Assembly (NCBI GenBank): GCA_016234205.1
Contig: JACRGN010000182.1
Location: 1 to 9,233 of the forward strand
Direction of reading: 5' to 3'
Length of the DNA stretch: 9,233 nt
DNA from: Nitrospinota bacterium
Lineage (GTDB): Bacteria > Nitrospinota > Nitrospinia > UBA9942
Shown here: piece after piece, positions 1 to 5,703 of the stretch
Position numbering within the stretch: the first letter of the stretch is position 1
How the letters are laid out: every line of letters starts with the position of its first letter
The notes under the pieces: model-generated
Seen by the model: the letters and a program-made list of their open reading frames with translations, nothing else
Told to the model about the DNA's origin: nothing
Database searches by the model: none
Made by a program: the position numbers and the translations under genes

Positions 1-1
1 A

Positions 2-112
2 CCTTACTTCAAGGCTGGCAAATATCCCCGATTCAAAAAGTCTATAATTGATAAATGGATTGATACTCAAACAGTAAGAGCTATCCCATCTTTTAGGCTG
101 ATTAAAAAATAG
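2..112 (+). CDS. Excisionase-like / MerR-type HTH protein, C-terminal fragment (5' end outside window)
   Basis: The frame starting at base 2 is open from the window edge to a TAG at 110-112, giving 36 residues that begin PYFKAGKYPRFKKSIIDKW. The pattern 'P-x-F-K-x-G-(K)-x-x-R-F-K-K-x-x-I-D-K-W' is typical of the second half of small excisionase-family (helix-turn-helix 17, MerR-like) DNA-binding domains, where the wing is followed by a helix ending in a tryptophan. Such proteins bind DNA and often set the direction of tyrosine-recombinase reactions (Xis role) or act as small regulators. The start lies outside the window, so length and full domain are unknown. Its place upstream of an integrase on the same strand fits an element-encoded recombination directionality factor. 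That role is inferred from context; a generic HTH regulator is the alternative. Confidence 0.6.
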   Translation, partial: PYFKAGKYPRFKKSIIDKWIDTQTVRAIPSFRLIKK

Positions 113-127
113 TTTGTATCTATAGAC

Positions 128-144
128 AGTATGGTATCAATACT
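128..144. repeat. Small inverted repeat AGTAT-7-ATACT
   Basis: The 219-base gap between the excisionase-like fragment and the antitoxin gene contains a 5-bp perfect inverted repeat with a 7-base spacer just after the stop codon, and a TCTATAGA palindrome at 119-126. It is too weak and lacks a T-tract, so I do not call it a terminator; it may be a protein-binding dyad. The rest of this gap holds the promoter/operator and a repeat listed separately. Confidence 0.25.
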
Positions 145-231
145 ATAACCACAATATATAGAGTAGCCCTACTGATTGTTAATCATAAAGCTATACTAAT
201 ATAACTTAATATTTCAAATAGTTATAAGGTG

Positions 232-258
232 CTGTGCTGTAAATTGTGCAGTAGATTT
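232..258 (-). repeat. Inverted-orientation partner of the repeat at 1527-1552
   Basis: On the minus strand this 27-mer reads AAATCTACTGCACA followed by ATTTACAGCACAG. It matches the plus-strand 26-mer at 1527-1552 at 23 positions with one gap. Each copy contains two ACTGCACA/ACAGCACA-type octamers 11-12 bases apart, about one helical turn. The two copies face each other and flank the antitoxin-integrase pair. They could be arm-type binding sites for the integrase or excisionase, or the ends of a small mobile unit; no assay or database comparison supports either choice. Confidence 0.45.
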
Positions 259-274
259 TTTTAGTAAAAAAGAC

Positions 275-303
275 TTGACAATAGATATAATAATATCTAT
301 AAT
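275..303 (+). promoter_or_regulatory. Consensus sigma-70 promoter for antitoxin-integrase operon
   Basis: A perfect -35 box TTGACA (275-280) and a perfect -10 box TATAAT (298-303) are separated by exactly 17 bases. Transcription would start near 309-311, giving a leader of about 22 bases before the antitoxin ATG at 332. This is as strong a housekeeping promoter as sequence can show, which is unusual for an integrase gene and implies that it is normally repressed. Confidence 0.85.
281..300. promoter_or_regulatory. Perfect palindromic operator candidate in the promoter spacer
   Basis: ATAGATAT-AATA-ATATCTAT is a perfect 8-bp inverted repeat. It starts directly after the -35 box, fills the spacer and covers the first three bases of the -10 box. 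A dimeric protein bound here would block RNA polymerase. Phd/YefM antitoxins are known to repress their own operons by binding palindromes at the promoter, so the product of the gene at 332 is the natural candidate. The identity of the binding protein is inferred. Confidence 0.6.
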
Positions 304-331
304 TATGTCTATATAAGAAAGGAGATGTTTT

Positions 332-535
332 ATGAAATTTATAACAGTAACAGAGCTTAAGCAGAGGGCTACCCAGATAGTAGCCGAGATTGAAACCACA
401 AGAGAGGAGGTGATAATTACAAAGAACGGTAAGCCAGTGGTTTTAATAAGACCAGTGGAGGCAAAAGAATTTAAGTTAGATACCAGTATGAAAGGAGGCA
501 AAGAAAATGGCAAAGGGAATTTACAAAAGAGGTAA
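332..535 (+). CDS. Phd/YefM-family antitoxin, apparently without a toxin
   Basis: This encodes 67 residues beginning MKFITVTELKQRATQIVAEI. The pattern (ITVTELKQ, then EEVIITKNGKPVVLIRP) is the N-terminal DNA-binding fold of the Phd/YefM antitoxin family: strand, helix, helix, and the 'I-T-K-N-G-K-P-V' hairpin. These proteins form dimers that repress their own promoter and, through a C-terminal extension, neutralise a toxin such as Doc, YoeB or a VapC. Here the fold occupies about residues 1-47. The remaining ~20 residues (KLDTSMKGGKENGKG...) are polar and glycine/lysine-rich with no evident toxin-binding helix, and they are encoded over the ribosome binding site and start of the next gene. 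The start ATG has AAAGGAG 8-10 bases upstream. The gene overlaps the integrase by 29 bases in another frame, so the two are likely translationally coupled. No toxin gene is present on either side. I infer a role as integrase-operon repressor; an orphan antitoxin left after toxin loss is the alternative. Confidence 0.85.
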   Translation: MKFITVTELKQRATQIVAEIETTREEVIITKNGKPVVLIRPVEAKEFKLDTSMKGGKENGKGNLQKR

Positions 536-1586
536 TGTCTATTGGATACGATATTCAGGGCTTGATGGAAAGATAGTCAGGGAGTCTTCAGGAAGTGATA
601 AGTTTAGAGATGCAGAAGCCTTACTTATCCAGAGAAGGCAAGCTATCAAAGAAGGTAAACAACCAGAGCTTATCAGGATTACTAAAAATTATACCTTCAA
701 TGAGCTTATCTCTGAATATCTCAAATGGGCTGAAAGACAGATGAGTTTTACAAGTAAGCAGGGCTTTATTAACCAGCTATCAGAAGCCTTTGGAAACCTG
801 CCTTTGAGAAGATTTAATACCATGTTATTAGAACAATATCAGACAGAGAGATTACAGAAAGGCAATAAACCTGCAACGATAAACAGACACATTGCAACCC
901 TAAAACATGCGTTTACAAAGGCGGTTGACTGGAATATGGTTGAGGGAGAAACTTTAAAGAGAGTGAGAAAGTGCAAGCTATTACCAGAGAATAACAGGCG
1001 GTTAAGGTATCTCTCAAAAGAGGAGTGTCAAGCCTTAATCAATGTTTGCAGTCCTCACTTAAAGCCAATAGTCATTACAGCCTTAAATACAGGATGCAGA
1101 AAAGAGGAGATACTATCTCTTGAATGGGAAAAGCATATTGACCTTAAGCATGGCTTTATACTCCTTGATATAACAAAGAACGGAGAGAGACGGGAGATAC
1201 CTATTAACCAGACCTTGAGAGATACCCTGCAAAGAATACCCCGAAGGTTAGACATTCCTTATGTTTTTATAGATGATGCAGGTAAAAGGTTTAAGGATGT
1301 AAAGAGGAGCTTTAAATCAGCTTGTAGAAAGGCAGGGATAAAGGATTTCAGGTTTCACGATTTAAGGCATACCTTTGCAAGTCATTTAATCATGGCAGGT
1401 GTTGACCTTACTACTGTATCAAGACTGTTAGGACATAAGACCTTGACTATGACCTTGAGGTATTCACACCTTGCACCTTCGCACATGGTTAAAGCGGTGG
1501 ATGTATTAGACAATGCTATCAATGGCAAGTCAACTGCACAATTACTGCACAGTTTTAATAAGGTGGGTGTAGTTAATGCTGGATAA
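507..1586 (+). CDS. int: Tyrosine recombinase / phage-type integrase
   Basis: The 359-residue protein has the usual integrase layout: an N-terminal arm-type DNA-binding region (about 1-50, MAKGIYKRGNVYWIRY...), a SAM-like core-binding domain (about 63-145) and the catalytic domain (about 165-335). The catalytic set is complete: Arg198 (TGCRKEEIL), Lys224 in the beta hairpin, His284 and Arg287 (FHDLRHTF), His310 (LLGHK) and nucleophile Tyr319 (LRYSHL). It should therefore be an active site-specific recombinase that integrates or excises an element by DNA strand exchange. The start is supported by AAAGGAGG at 491-498, eight bases ahead of the ATG, inside the antitoxin gene. The gene ends 17 bases before the 3' end of the tRNA-Thr gene on the other strand, a standard location for elements that use a tRNA as attachment site. 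The C-terminal ~20 residues after the catalytic domain are encoded over an inverted-repeat copy (1527-1552). Expression is probably set by the promoter/operator at 275-303. Confidence 0.95.
   Translation: MAKGIYKRGNVYWIRYSGLDGKIVRESSGSDKFRDAEALLIQRRQAIKEGKQPELIRITKNYTFNELISEYLKWAERQMSFTSKQGFINQLSEAFGNLPLRRFNTMLLEQYQTERLQKGNKPATINRHIATLKHAFTKAVDWNMVEGETLKRVRKCKLLPENNRRLRYLSKEECQALINVCSPHLKPIVITALNTGCRKEEILSLEWEKHIDLKHGFILLDITKNGERREIPINQTLRDTLQRIPRRLDIPYVFIDDAGKRFKDVKRSFKSACRKAGIKDFRFHDLRHTFASHLIMAGVDLTTVSRLLGHKTLTMTLRYSHLAPSHMVKAVDVLDNAINGKSTAQLLHSFNKVGVVNAG
1527..1552 (+). repeat. Repeat inside integrase 3' end, inverted partner of 232-258
   Basis: The sequence contains ACTGCACA twice (1533-1540 and 1544-1551), 11 bases apart, within the codons for the integrase C-terminal tail (KSTAQLLHS). 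It matches the minus-strand copy at 232-258 at 23 of 27 aligned positions. Its position within 55 bases of the tRNA-Thr 3' end would suit an integrase or excisionase arm site. Confidence 0.45.
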
Positions 1587-1603
1587 CCTATTGATTTCAT
1601 TTA

Positions 1604-1675
1604 AGCCGATGATGGGAATTGAACCCATGACCTGCTGATTACGAATCAGCTGCTCTGCCCCTGAGCTACATCGGC
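1604..1675 (-). tRNA. trnT: tRNA-Thr (anticodon CGU)
   Basis: On the minus strand the 72 bases fold as a complete cloverleaf: acceptor GCCGATG/CATCGGC, D stem GCTC/GAGC, anticodon stem GCTGA/TCAGC, a seven-base loop TTCGTAA with anticodon CGT, variable AGGTC, T stem ATGGG/CCCAT with loop TTCAATT, and discriminator T. The anticodon reads ACG, hence threonine. The 3' CCA is not encoded (TAA follows), whereas the neighbouring tRNA does encode it. The 3' end faces the integrase gene, so this tRNA is the likely attachment site of the element to its left. Confidence 0.95.
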
Positions 1676-1677
1676 AT

Positions 1678-1747
1678 AGAGATTTGCCACATAGAACACA
1701 GCCCCGCATATAGATTATGTGCGGGGGAAAATCTGTGGCTAATCTCT
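1678..1747. repeat. Nested inverted repeat between the two tRNA genes
   Basis: The outer arms AGAGATTTGCCACA (1678-1691) and TGTGGCTAATCTCT (1734-1747) pair at 13 of 14 positions. Inside them CCCCGCA (1702-1708) pairs with TGCGGGG (1720-1726). The structure fills nearly the whole 81-base tRNA spacer. On the plus strand it is followed by TATTTTGATT, so it could terminate rightward transcripts coming from the integrase; on the minus strand it would form a hairpin in the tRNA precursor and could guide processing. A dispersed repeat of the REP type is another option. Confidence 0.55.
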
Positions 1748-1756
1748 TATTTTGAT

Positions 1757-1832
1757 TGGTGGGCCCACCTGGGTTCGAACCAGGGACCTACCGGTTATGA
1801 GCCGGTAGCTCTTCCAGCTGAGCTATGGGCCC
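1757..1832 (-). tRNA. tRNA with CAU anticodon (elongator Met or Ile2)
   Basis: The minus strand folds as a cloverleaf: acceptor GGGCCCA/TGGGCCC, D stem GCTC/GAGC, anticodon stem ACCGG/CCGGT, loop CTCATAA with anticodon CAT, T stem CCTGG/CCAGG with loop TTCGAAC, discriminator A73, and an encoded CCA (1759-1757). It is not an initiator: pair 1-72 is G-C and the three G-C pairs of the fMet anticodon stem are absent. The C4-G69 and C5-G68 pairs are features used by TilS to recognise tRNA-Ile2, where C34 becomes lysidine, so an isoleucine tRNA reading AUA is a real alternative to elongator methionine. Confidence 0.92.
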
Positions 1833-1843
1833 CCATAAGTAAA

Positions 1844-1937
1844 GTGTCAAAGCATTATAGTGTCAGAGAGTCAGAGAAATCCTTGATGCTTTGATGCTTT
1901 GATGCTTTCATACTTTGACACTCTGACTCTTTGATAC
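1844..1937. repeat. Opposed arrays of degenerate 8-bp repeats (GNRTCAAA-like)
   Basis: Read on the minus strand from just after the rpoD stop, seven octamers follow without gaps: GTATCAAA, GAGTCAGA, GTGTCAAA, GTATGAAA, GCATCAAA, GCATCAAA, GCATCAAG (1937 down to 1882). On the plus strand four octamers of the same family stand in phase: GTGTCAAA, GCATTATA, GTGTCAGA, GAGTCAGA (1844-1875). The two arrays point toward each other, giving 10-bp perfect inverted repeats (1843-1852 with 1913-1922; 1867-1876 with 1921-1930) that can form alternative hairpins. This is between rpoD and the tRNAs, where an rpoD terminator would be expected, but there is no clear T-tract. Confidence 0.75.
1854..1859 (-). 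promoter_or_regulatory. Possible -10 box for the tRNA pair
   Basis: A perfect TATAAT lies on the minus strand 21 bases before the first base of the CAU tRNA, inside the one octamer (GCATTATA) that departs most from the array consensus. The hexamer 17 bases upstream (GGATTT) is a poor -35 box, so this may be weak, or the tRNAs may be read through from rpoD. Confidence 0.35.
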
Positions 1938-1941
1938 TCTT

Positions 1942-3687
1942 TTATCCTTCAATAAAACTCTTCAGCAATTTACTCCTGCTGGGGTGTCTGAGCTTCCTTA
2001 AAGCCTTTGACTCTATCTGTCTTATCCTCTCCCTTGTGACATCAAAATCCTGTCCTACCTCTTCAAGTGTATGCTCGCTGTCCACACCAATTCCAAACCT
2101 CTTCCTTAAGACCTTCTCTTCCCTTGAAGCCAGTGTCTGAAGAACCTTTAATGTCTGATCCTTCAGATTCATCCTCACTACCGATTCTATAGGAGAAATA
2201 ACTTTTTTATCCTCTATGAAATCACCCAGATGGCTGTCTTCCTCTTCACCAATAGGTGTCTCTAAGGATATAGGCTCTTTTGCAATCTTCAGGACCTTTC
2301 TTACCTTCTCCACTGGAAGATTCATCCTCTCTGCAATCTCTTCCGATGTAGGCTCTCTGCCTATCTCCTGAACAAGCTGCCTTGATGTCCTTATCAGCTT
2401 GTTTATAGTCTCAATCATATGAACAGGGATACGGATTGTCCTCGCCTGGTCTGCAATCGCCCTGGTAATAGCCTGTCTAATCCACCATGTAGCATAGGTG
2501 CTGAATTTATACCCACGGCGGTATTCAAATTTATCCACAGCTTTCATCAGCCCTATATTCCCCTCCTGAATGAGGTCAAGGAATTGAAGCCCTCTATTTG
2601 TATATTTCTTTGCAATACTGACAACCAGTCTTAAATTTGCCTCAGCCAGCTCCCTCTTTGCAAGCTTATCCTTTGTCATCCCTCTCTCTATTGCCTTAAT
2701 AGTCTCCACAAGTTCATTTCTCGTCATTCCGGCTTCATGCTCTATCCTCTGTATCTTTCTGTTTATGCCTTTTACATTCTTTCCCAATTCCAGAATCACC
2801 TTTTTTGGGATACCCCTTCCGTTCCCCAATTTGACCAGATTACCACTCTTCTTCATATTCTTTAAAAGAACCTTGTAGTCTTCTGCTGTGATTTTCAACT
2901 CTTTATAATACTGAAATATTACATCCTCTGCCTCCTGTATCCTCTCCACAAATCCAGCTATCTTCTGTATTATCCTGTCCATCTGAGTCTGGTCAAGATT
3001 TATATCTTTTATAATTTTTGCTATATGACCTTTCGCTATCTTCTCATTCTCTAACAGCTTTCCTCTCTTCTTATCATTAAGCTTGCCCTTAAGCTTCGCC
3101 TTAAGGCTGTTCAACTTATTGCTTGCAACCTTTAACTCCTTGATCAGCTTCAATACCCTTTTGGTCTCTTCCCTTATCTTGCTTCCATCCGCCTCATCCA
3201 CATCTCCCCAATTTACAACCTCCTGAACAGGCATCTTTCCGCCCTTCAGTTTCTCGCCAAGATAGGCTATCTCCCTTATTGTGATAGGGCAGTTTACAAC
3301 TGCATGGATAACCTCATTCTGCCCCTCTTCAATCCTTTTGGCAATCTCCACCTCGCCCTCTCTTGTAAGCAGAGGTACAGTCCCCATCTCTTTAAGATAT
3401 AACCTCACAGGGTCATCGGAAGATATCAATGCCTCCTCTTCAAATTTAAACTCCTCCTCTATCCTCTCCTTTTCTTCAATTGCCAGTGTAACCTTCTGGC
3501 TCTTCTGCCCTGACTCAACAAGCTCTATATCCATCTCGCCAAAAAGCATCATTATGTCATCAATCTGCTCTGCCGATACAATGTCCGGAGGGAGCACATC
3601 ATTAACCTCTTCATAGGTAAGATACCCCTTCTCTTTTCCCATAGAGATAAGACGATTTACCTCCGTCATCTTTGGTCTTCTTCCCAT
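1942..3687 (-). CDS. rpoD: RNA polymerase primary sigma factor RpoD
   Basis: This is the housekeeping sigma-70 factor that directs RNA polymerase core to -35/-10 promoters. All primary-sigma regions are present (numbering from the ATG at 3687, 581 residues): region 1.1 (about 8-60, LTYEEVNDVLPPD...), region 1.2 (about 90-120, DDPVRLYLKEMG), a long charged non-conserved region (about 125-330), region 2 (from 341, NLRLVVSIAKKY; 2.3/2.4 at 383-401, YKFSTYATWWIRQAI), region 3 (about 413-490) and region 4 with the -35-binding helix-turn-helix at 530-549. The frame stays open to a TTG at 3729, but the ATG at 3687 is preferred because GGAGG lies 11 bases upstream and the earlier codons have no ribosome binding site; an ATG at 3714 is also possible. 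The gene follows dnaG with an 81-base gap. That gap contains a dyad (TGCATAT 3710-3716 with ATATGCA 3729-3735), so a private promoter or regulatory site is possible. Confidence 0.97.
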   Translation of the reverse strand: MGRRPKMTEVNRLISMGKEKGYLTYEEVNDVLPPDIVSAEQIDDIMMLFGEMDIELVESGQKSQKVTLAIEEKERIEEEFKFEEEALISSDDPVRLYLKEMGTVPLLTREGEVEIAKRIEEGQNEVIHAVVNCPITIREIAYLGEKLKGGKMPVQEVVNWGDVDEADGSKIREETKRVLKLIKELKVASNKLNSLKAKLKGKLNDKKRGKLLENEKIAKGHIAKIIKDINLDQTQMDRIIQKIAGFVERIQEAEDVIFQYYKELKITAEDYKVLLKNMKKSGNLVKLGNGRGIPKKVILELGKNVKGINRKIQRIEHEAGMTRNELVETIKAIERGMTKDKLAKRELAEANLRLVVSIAKKYTNRGLQFLDLIQEGNIGLMKAVDKFEYRRGYKFSTYATWWIRQAITRAIADQARTIRIPVHMIETINKLIRTSRQLVQEIGREPTSEEIAERMNLPVEKVRKVLKIAKEPISLETPIGEEEDSHLGDFIEDKKVISPIESVVRMNLKDQTLKVLQTLASREEKVLRKRFGIGVDSEHTLEEVGQDFDVTRERIRQIESKALRKLRHPSRSKLLKSFIEG

Positions 3688-3768
3688 AATTCGTTTTTCC
3701 TCCAAGCTATGCATATATCTTAGATACAATATGCAAAATTAAATTCATCTTACTATATGTATAACATA

Positions 3769-5541
3769 CTATGCATCATGTATTACTGCATTCTGTTTTA
3801 TTTTCAAAATCTGCCCCTGCAGATCCTTAAACCGCTTATGATTTCCTTCAGATACTGCAGTTTTTAACTGATTTACAAGTTCATTTACATCTATCCTGTT
3901 TTTCTTTATATATCTTATGCAGTCTGATATATTTTTATCCACCTCCTGATACTCTATATCTTCAAACACCATTTCAGATACCAGCTTCTTTAACCTCTCT
4001 TCTGACAACATATCCATTATATGAGAAATAGATATATTATCATTACTGTCAGAAAGAGTAAATAGGACAGATGATATCTTTGCCATGTCATCATCCTTAA
4101 AATTATCAACTGAAATATTCTTCTTAATCTTATCTATATTTTTATTATCCAAAAGCATCAGTTGAACAAGGATTCTCTCAGCCTTATTAAAGGTTGAGGT
4201 TAAGGCTTCCTTGACCTTAGCCTTATCCTTAGCCTTATCCTTAACCTTATTTTTATTCATCTCATCCATTATTGCCTTTTCAGAAACCCCTGTCTTCTCA
4301 GCGAGTGATGAGATGTACATGCTCTTTTCTACAGAGTTATTCATTAGTGATAAAAATGGAATAACAGCATTAATACACTTTACCCTCCCATCTATACTTT
4401 TTAAATCTGATCCAGCTGCCTCCTTATTTATTATATATTCCATAAAGGTCTTTGATTCTCTGGCAATATTTAAAAAACCCTCTCCACTTTTTTCTCTAAT
4501 AAAACTGTCAGGGTCATTTCCTTGAGGAAGCGGAATTACCTTAACCTTAACCCCTCCGTTCAGAAGAACCATTCCACCCCTGTTAGACGCATTCCTCCCC
4601 GCCTCATCCCCGTCAAAAACAAGCGTAACGGTTTCAGTATATCTTCTTAAAAGCCTTGCATGGTCTTCCGTAAGAGCCGTCCCTGATGTGGCGATGATAT
4701 TCTTTACACCATGCTGATATGCAGTTATGAGGTCAAAATATCCCTCTACTAAAAATGCCTCTTTACTCTTCCTTATGGAATCCTTTGTAATATGAAGCCC
4801 GTAAAGTATATTCCCTTTTTTATAAACAAGTGTTTCAGGTGAATTTAAGTATTTTGGCCTTGAATCCGTATCGTTTAATACCCTCCCGCCAAAACCAACA
4901 ATCCTGCCCTCTGAATCCGATATTGTAAATATAACCCTTTCCCTGAACCTGTCAACATATCCGCCGCCATTTTCCCTTTCTTTTACTAACCCTGCACTGT
5001 TTTGAATATCAGCAGAAATCCCTTTTTTCTTTAAAAATTGATGGATTCCATCCCACGAAGTGGATGCATACCCTATTTTAAAAGATTCGATAATATCTTC
5101 ATTTATTCCTCTTTTCCTCAAATACTCCCTTGCTGTCTTCCCCTGAGGCAACTCCGACAACTGTCTCAGGAAGAACTCAGCGGCCATGGCATTTACCTCA
5201 TAAAGAGTATTTTTTTGACTGCTGTTTACACCCTTTACCTTTTGCTCTGCTATATTGATGCCATATCTCCTTGCAAGCAATAAGACCGAATCAGGAAAGG
5301 AGAGGTTTTCTATCTTCATTACGAATTGATATACATTACCCCCCTCATTACACCCAAAACAATGAAATATCTGCTTTGCAGGACTTACAGTAAATGATGG
5401 GGTCTTTTCAGAATGGAAAGGGCAAAGCCCCTTATAATTGACTCCGCTCTTTTTTAATAGAACGCGGTCTGATATAACCTCAACTATATCGCTGCGAGCC
5501 CTTATCTCTTCCACCAATTCATCAGGGATGTAACCGCCCAC
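3769..5541 (-). CDS. dnaG: DNA primase DnaG
   Basis: The primase makes RNA primers at the replication fork. Numbering from the GTG at 5541 (590 residues): the CHC2 zinc-binding domain has Cys40, His43, Cys61 and Cys64 (CPFH...FHCFGC). The polymerase domain carries the ERVIFTISD...GFGGRVL...PKYLNSPET block, and the TOPRIM motifs follow: Glu256 in VEGYFD, and DGDEAG with Asp300 and Asp302, which bind catalytic metal ions. A lysine-rich linker (about 419-435) leads to the C-terminal helicase-interacting region (about 440-590). Length is normal for the family. The frame opens with a GTG at 5547, but this abuts GGAGG with no spacing; the GTG six bases downstream has ideal spacing and is preferred. 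It lies between yqeY and rpoD on the same strand, as in macromolecular synthesis operons. The linker is encoded by a hexamer tandem repeat, listed separately. Confidence 0.97.
   Translation of the reverse strand: MGGYIPDELVEEIRARSDIVEVISDRVLLKKSGVNYKGLCPFHSEKTPSFTVSPAKQIFHCFGCNEGGNVYQFVMKIENLSFPDSVLLLARRYGINIAEQKVKGVNSSQKNTLYEVNAMAAEFFLRQLSELPQGKTAREYLRKRGINEDIIESFKIGYASTSWDGIHQFLKKKGISADIQNSAGLVKERENGGGYVDRFRERVIFTISDSEGRIVGFGGRVLNDTDSRPKYLNSPETLVYKKGNILYGLHITKDSIRKSKEAFLVEGYFDLITAYQHGVKNIIATSGTALTEDHARLLRRYTETVTLVFDGDEAGRNASNRGGMVLLNGGVKVKVIPLPQGNDPDSFIREKSGEGFLNIARESKTFMEYIINKEAAGSDLKSIDGRVKCINAVIPFLSLMNNSVEKSMYISSLAEKTGVSEKAIMDEMNKNKVKDKAKDKAKVKEALTSTFNKAERILVQLMLLDNKNIDKIKKNISVDNFKDDDMAKISSVLFTLSDSNDNISISHIMDMLSEERLKKLVSEMVFEDIEYQEVDKNISDCIRYIKKNRIDVNELVNQLKTAVSEGNHKRFKDLQGQILKIKQNAVIHDA
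4209..4250 (-). repeat. In-frame hexanucleotide tandem repeat in the dnaG linker
   Basis: Seven 6-base units read CCTTGA, CCTTAG, CCTTAT, CCTTAG, CCTTAT, CCTTAA, CCTTAT on the plus strand. On the coding strand they give alternating lysine and Val/Ala/Asp codons (VKDKAKDKAKVK) in the linker between the RNA polymerase domain and the helicase-binding domain. The number of units could change without breaking the frame. Confidence 0.8.
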
Positions 5542-5703
5542 TGTCACCCTCCATAAATATGCTTAAATAGGAAAACATGGCACGCTGCTATTACTTAGGT
5601 GTATAGCTTTCATTAAAGGCAGTATGATATTGAAAGGCTTCACTTAAATAATGAGAGGATAATTTTTAAAAATCTTTCTGCTCTTTGAAAAGGAGTATTA
5701 AGT

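Noticed and set aside
214..513. 99-codon frame on the minus strand opposite the antitoxin gene, which could be a missing toxin
   Set aside because: It is antisense to a recognisable antitoxin, has no toxin-family motif or ribosome binding site, and its hydrophobic content comes from the opposite strand of the antitoxin codons.
1..600. Second copy of the tRNA-Thr 3' end as the other attachment site
   Set aside because: I looked for the T-arm/acceptor sequence to the left of the integrase and did not find it, so the other boundary must lie outside the window if the element model is right.
1844..1937. CRISPR-like array
   Set aside because: Units are 8 bases with no spacers and face both ways; this is a short-period tandem repeat, not a CRISPR.
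1931..3616. Several plus-strand frames of 69-111 codons opposite rpoD
   Set aside because: They are shadows of the strongly conserved sigma factor on the other strand and lack start signals or family resemblance.
3688..3729. RpoD start at the TTG (3729)
   Set aside because: No ribosome binding site precedes it, and an in-frame ATG with GGAGG upstream fits the usual primary-sigma N-terminus.
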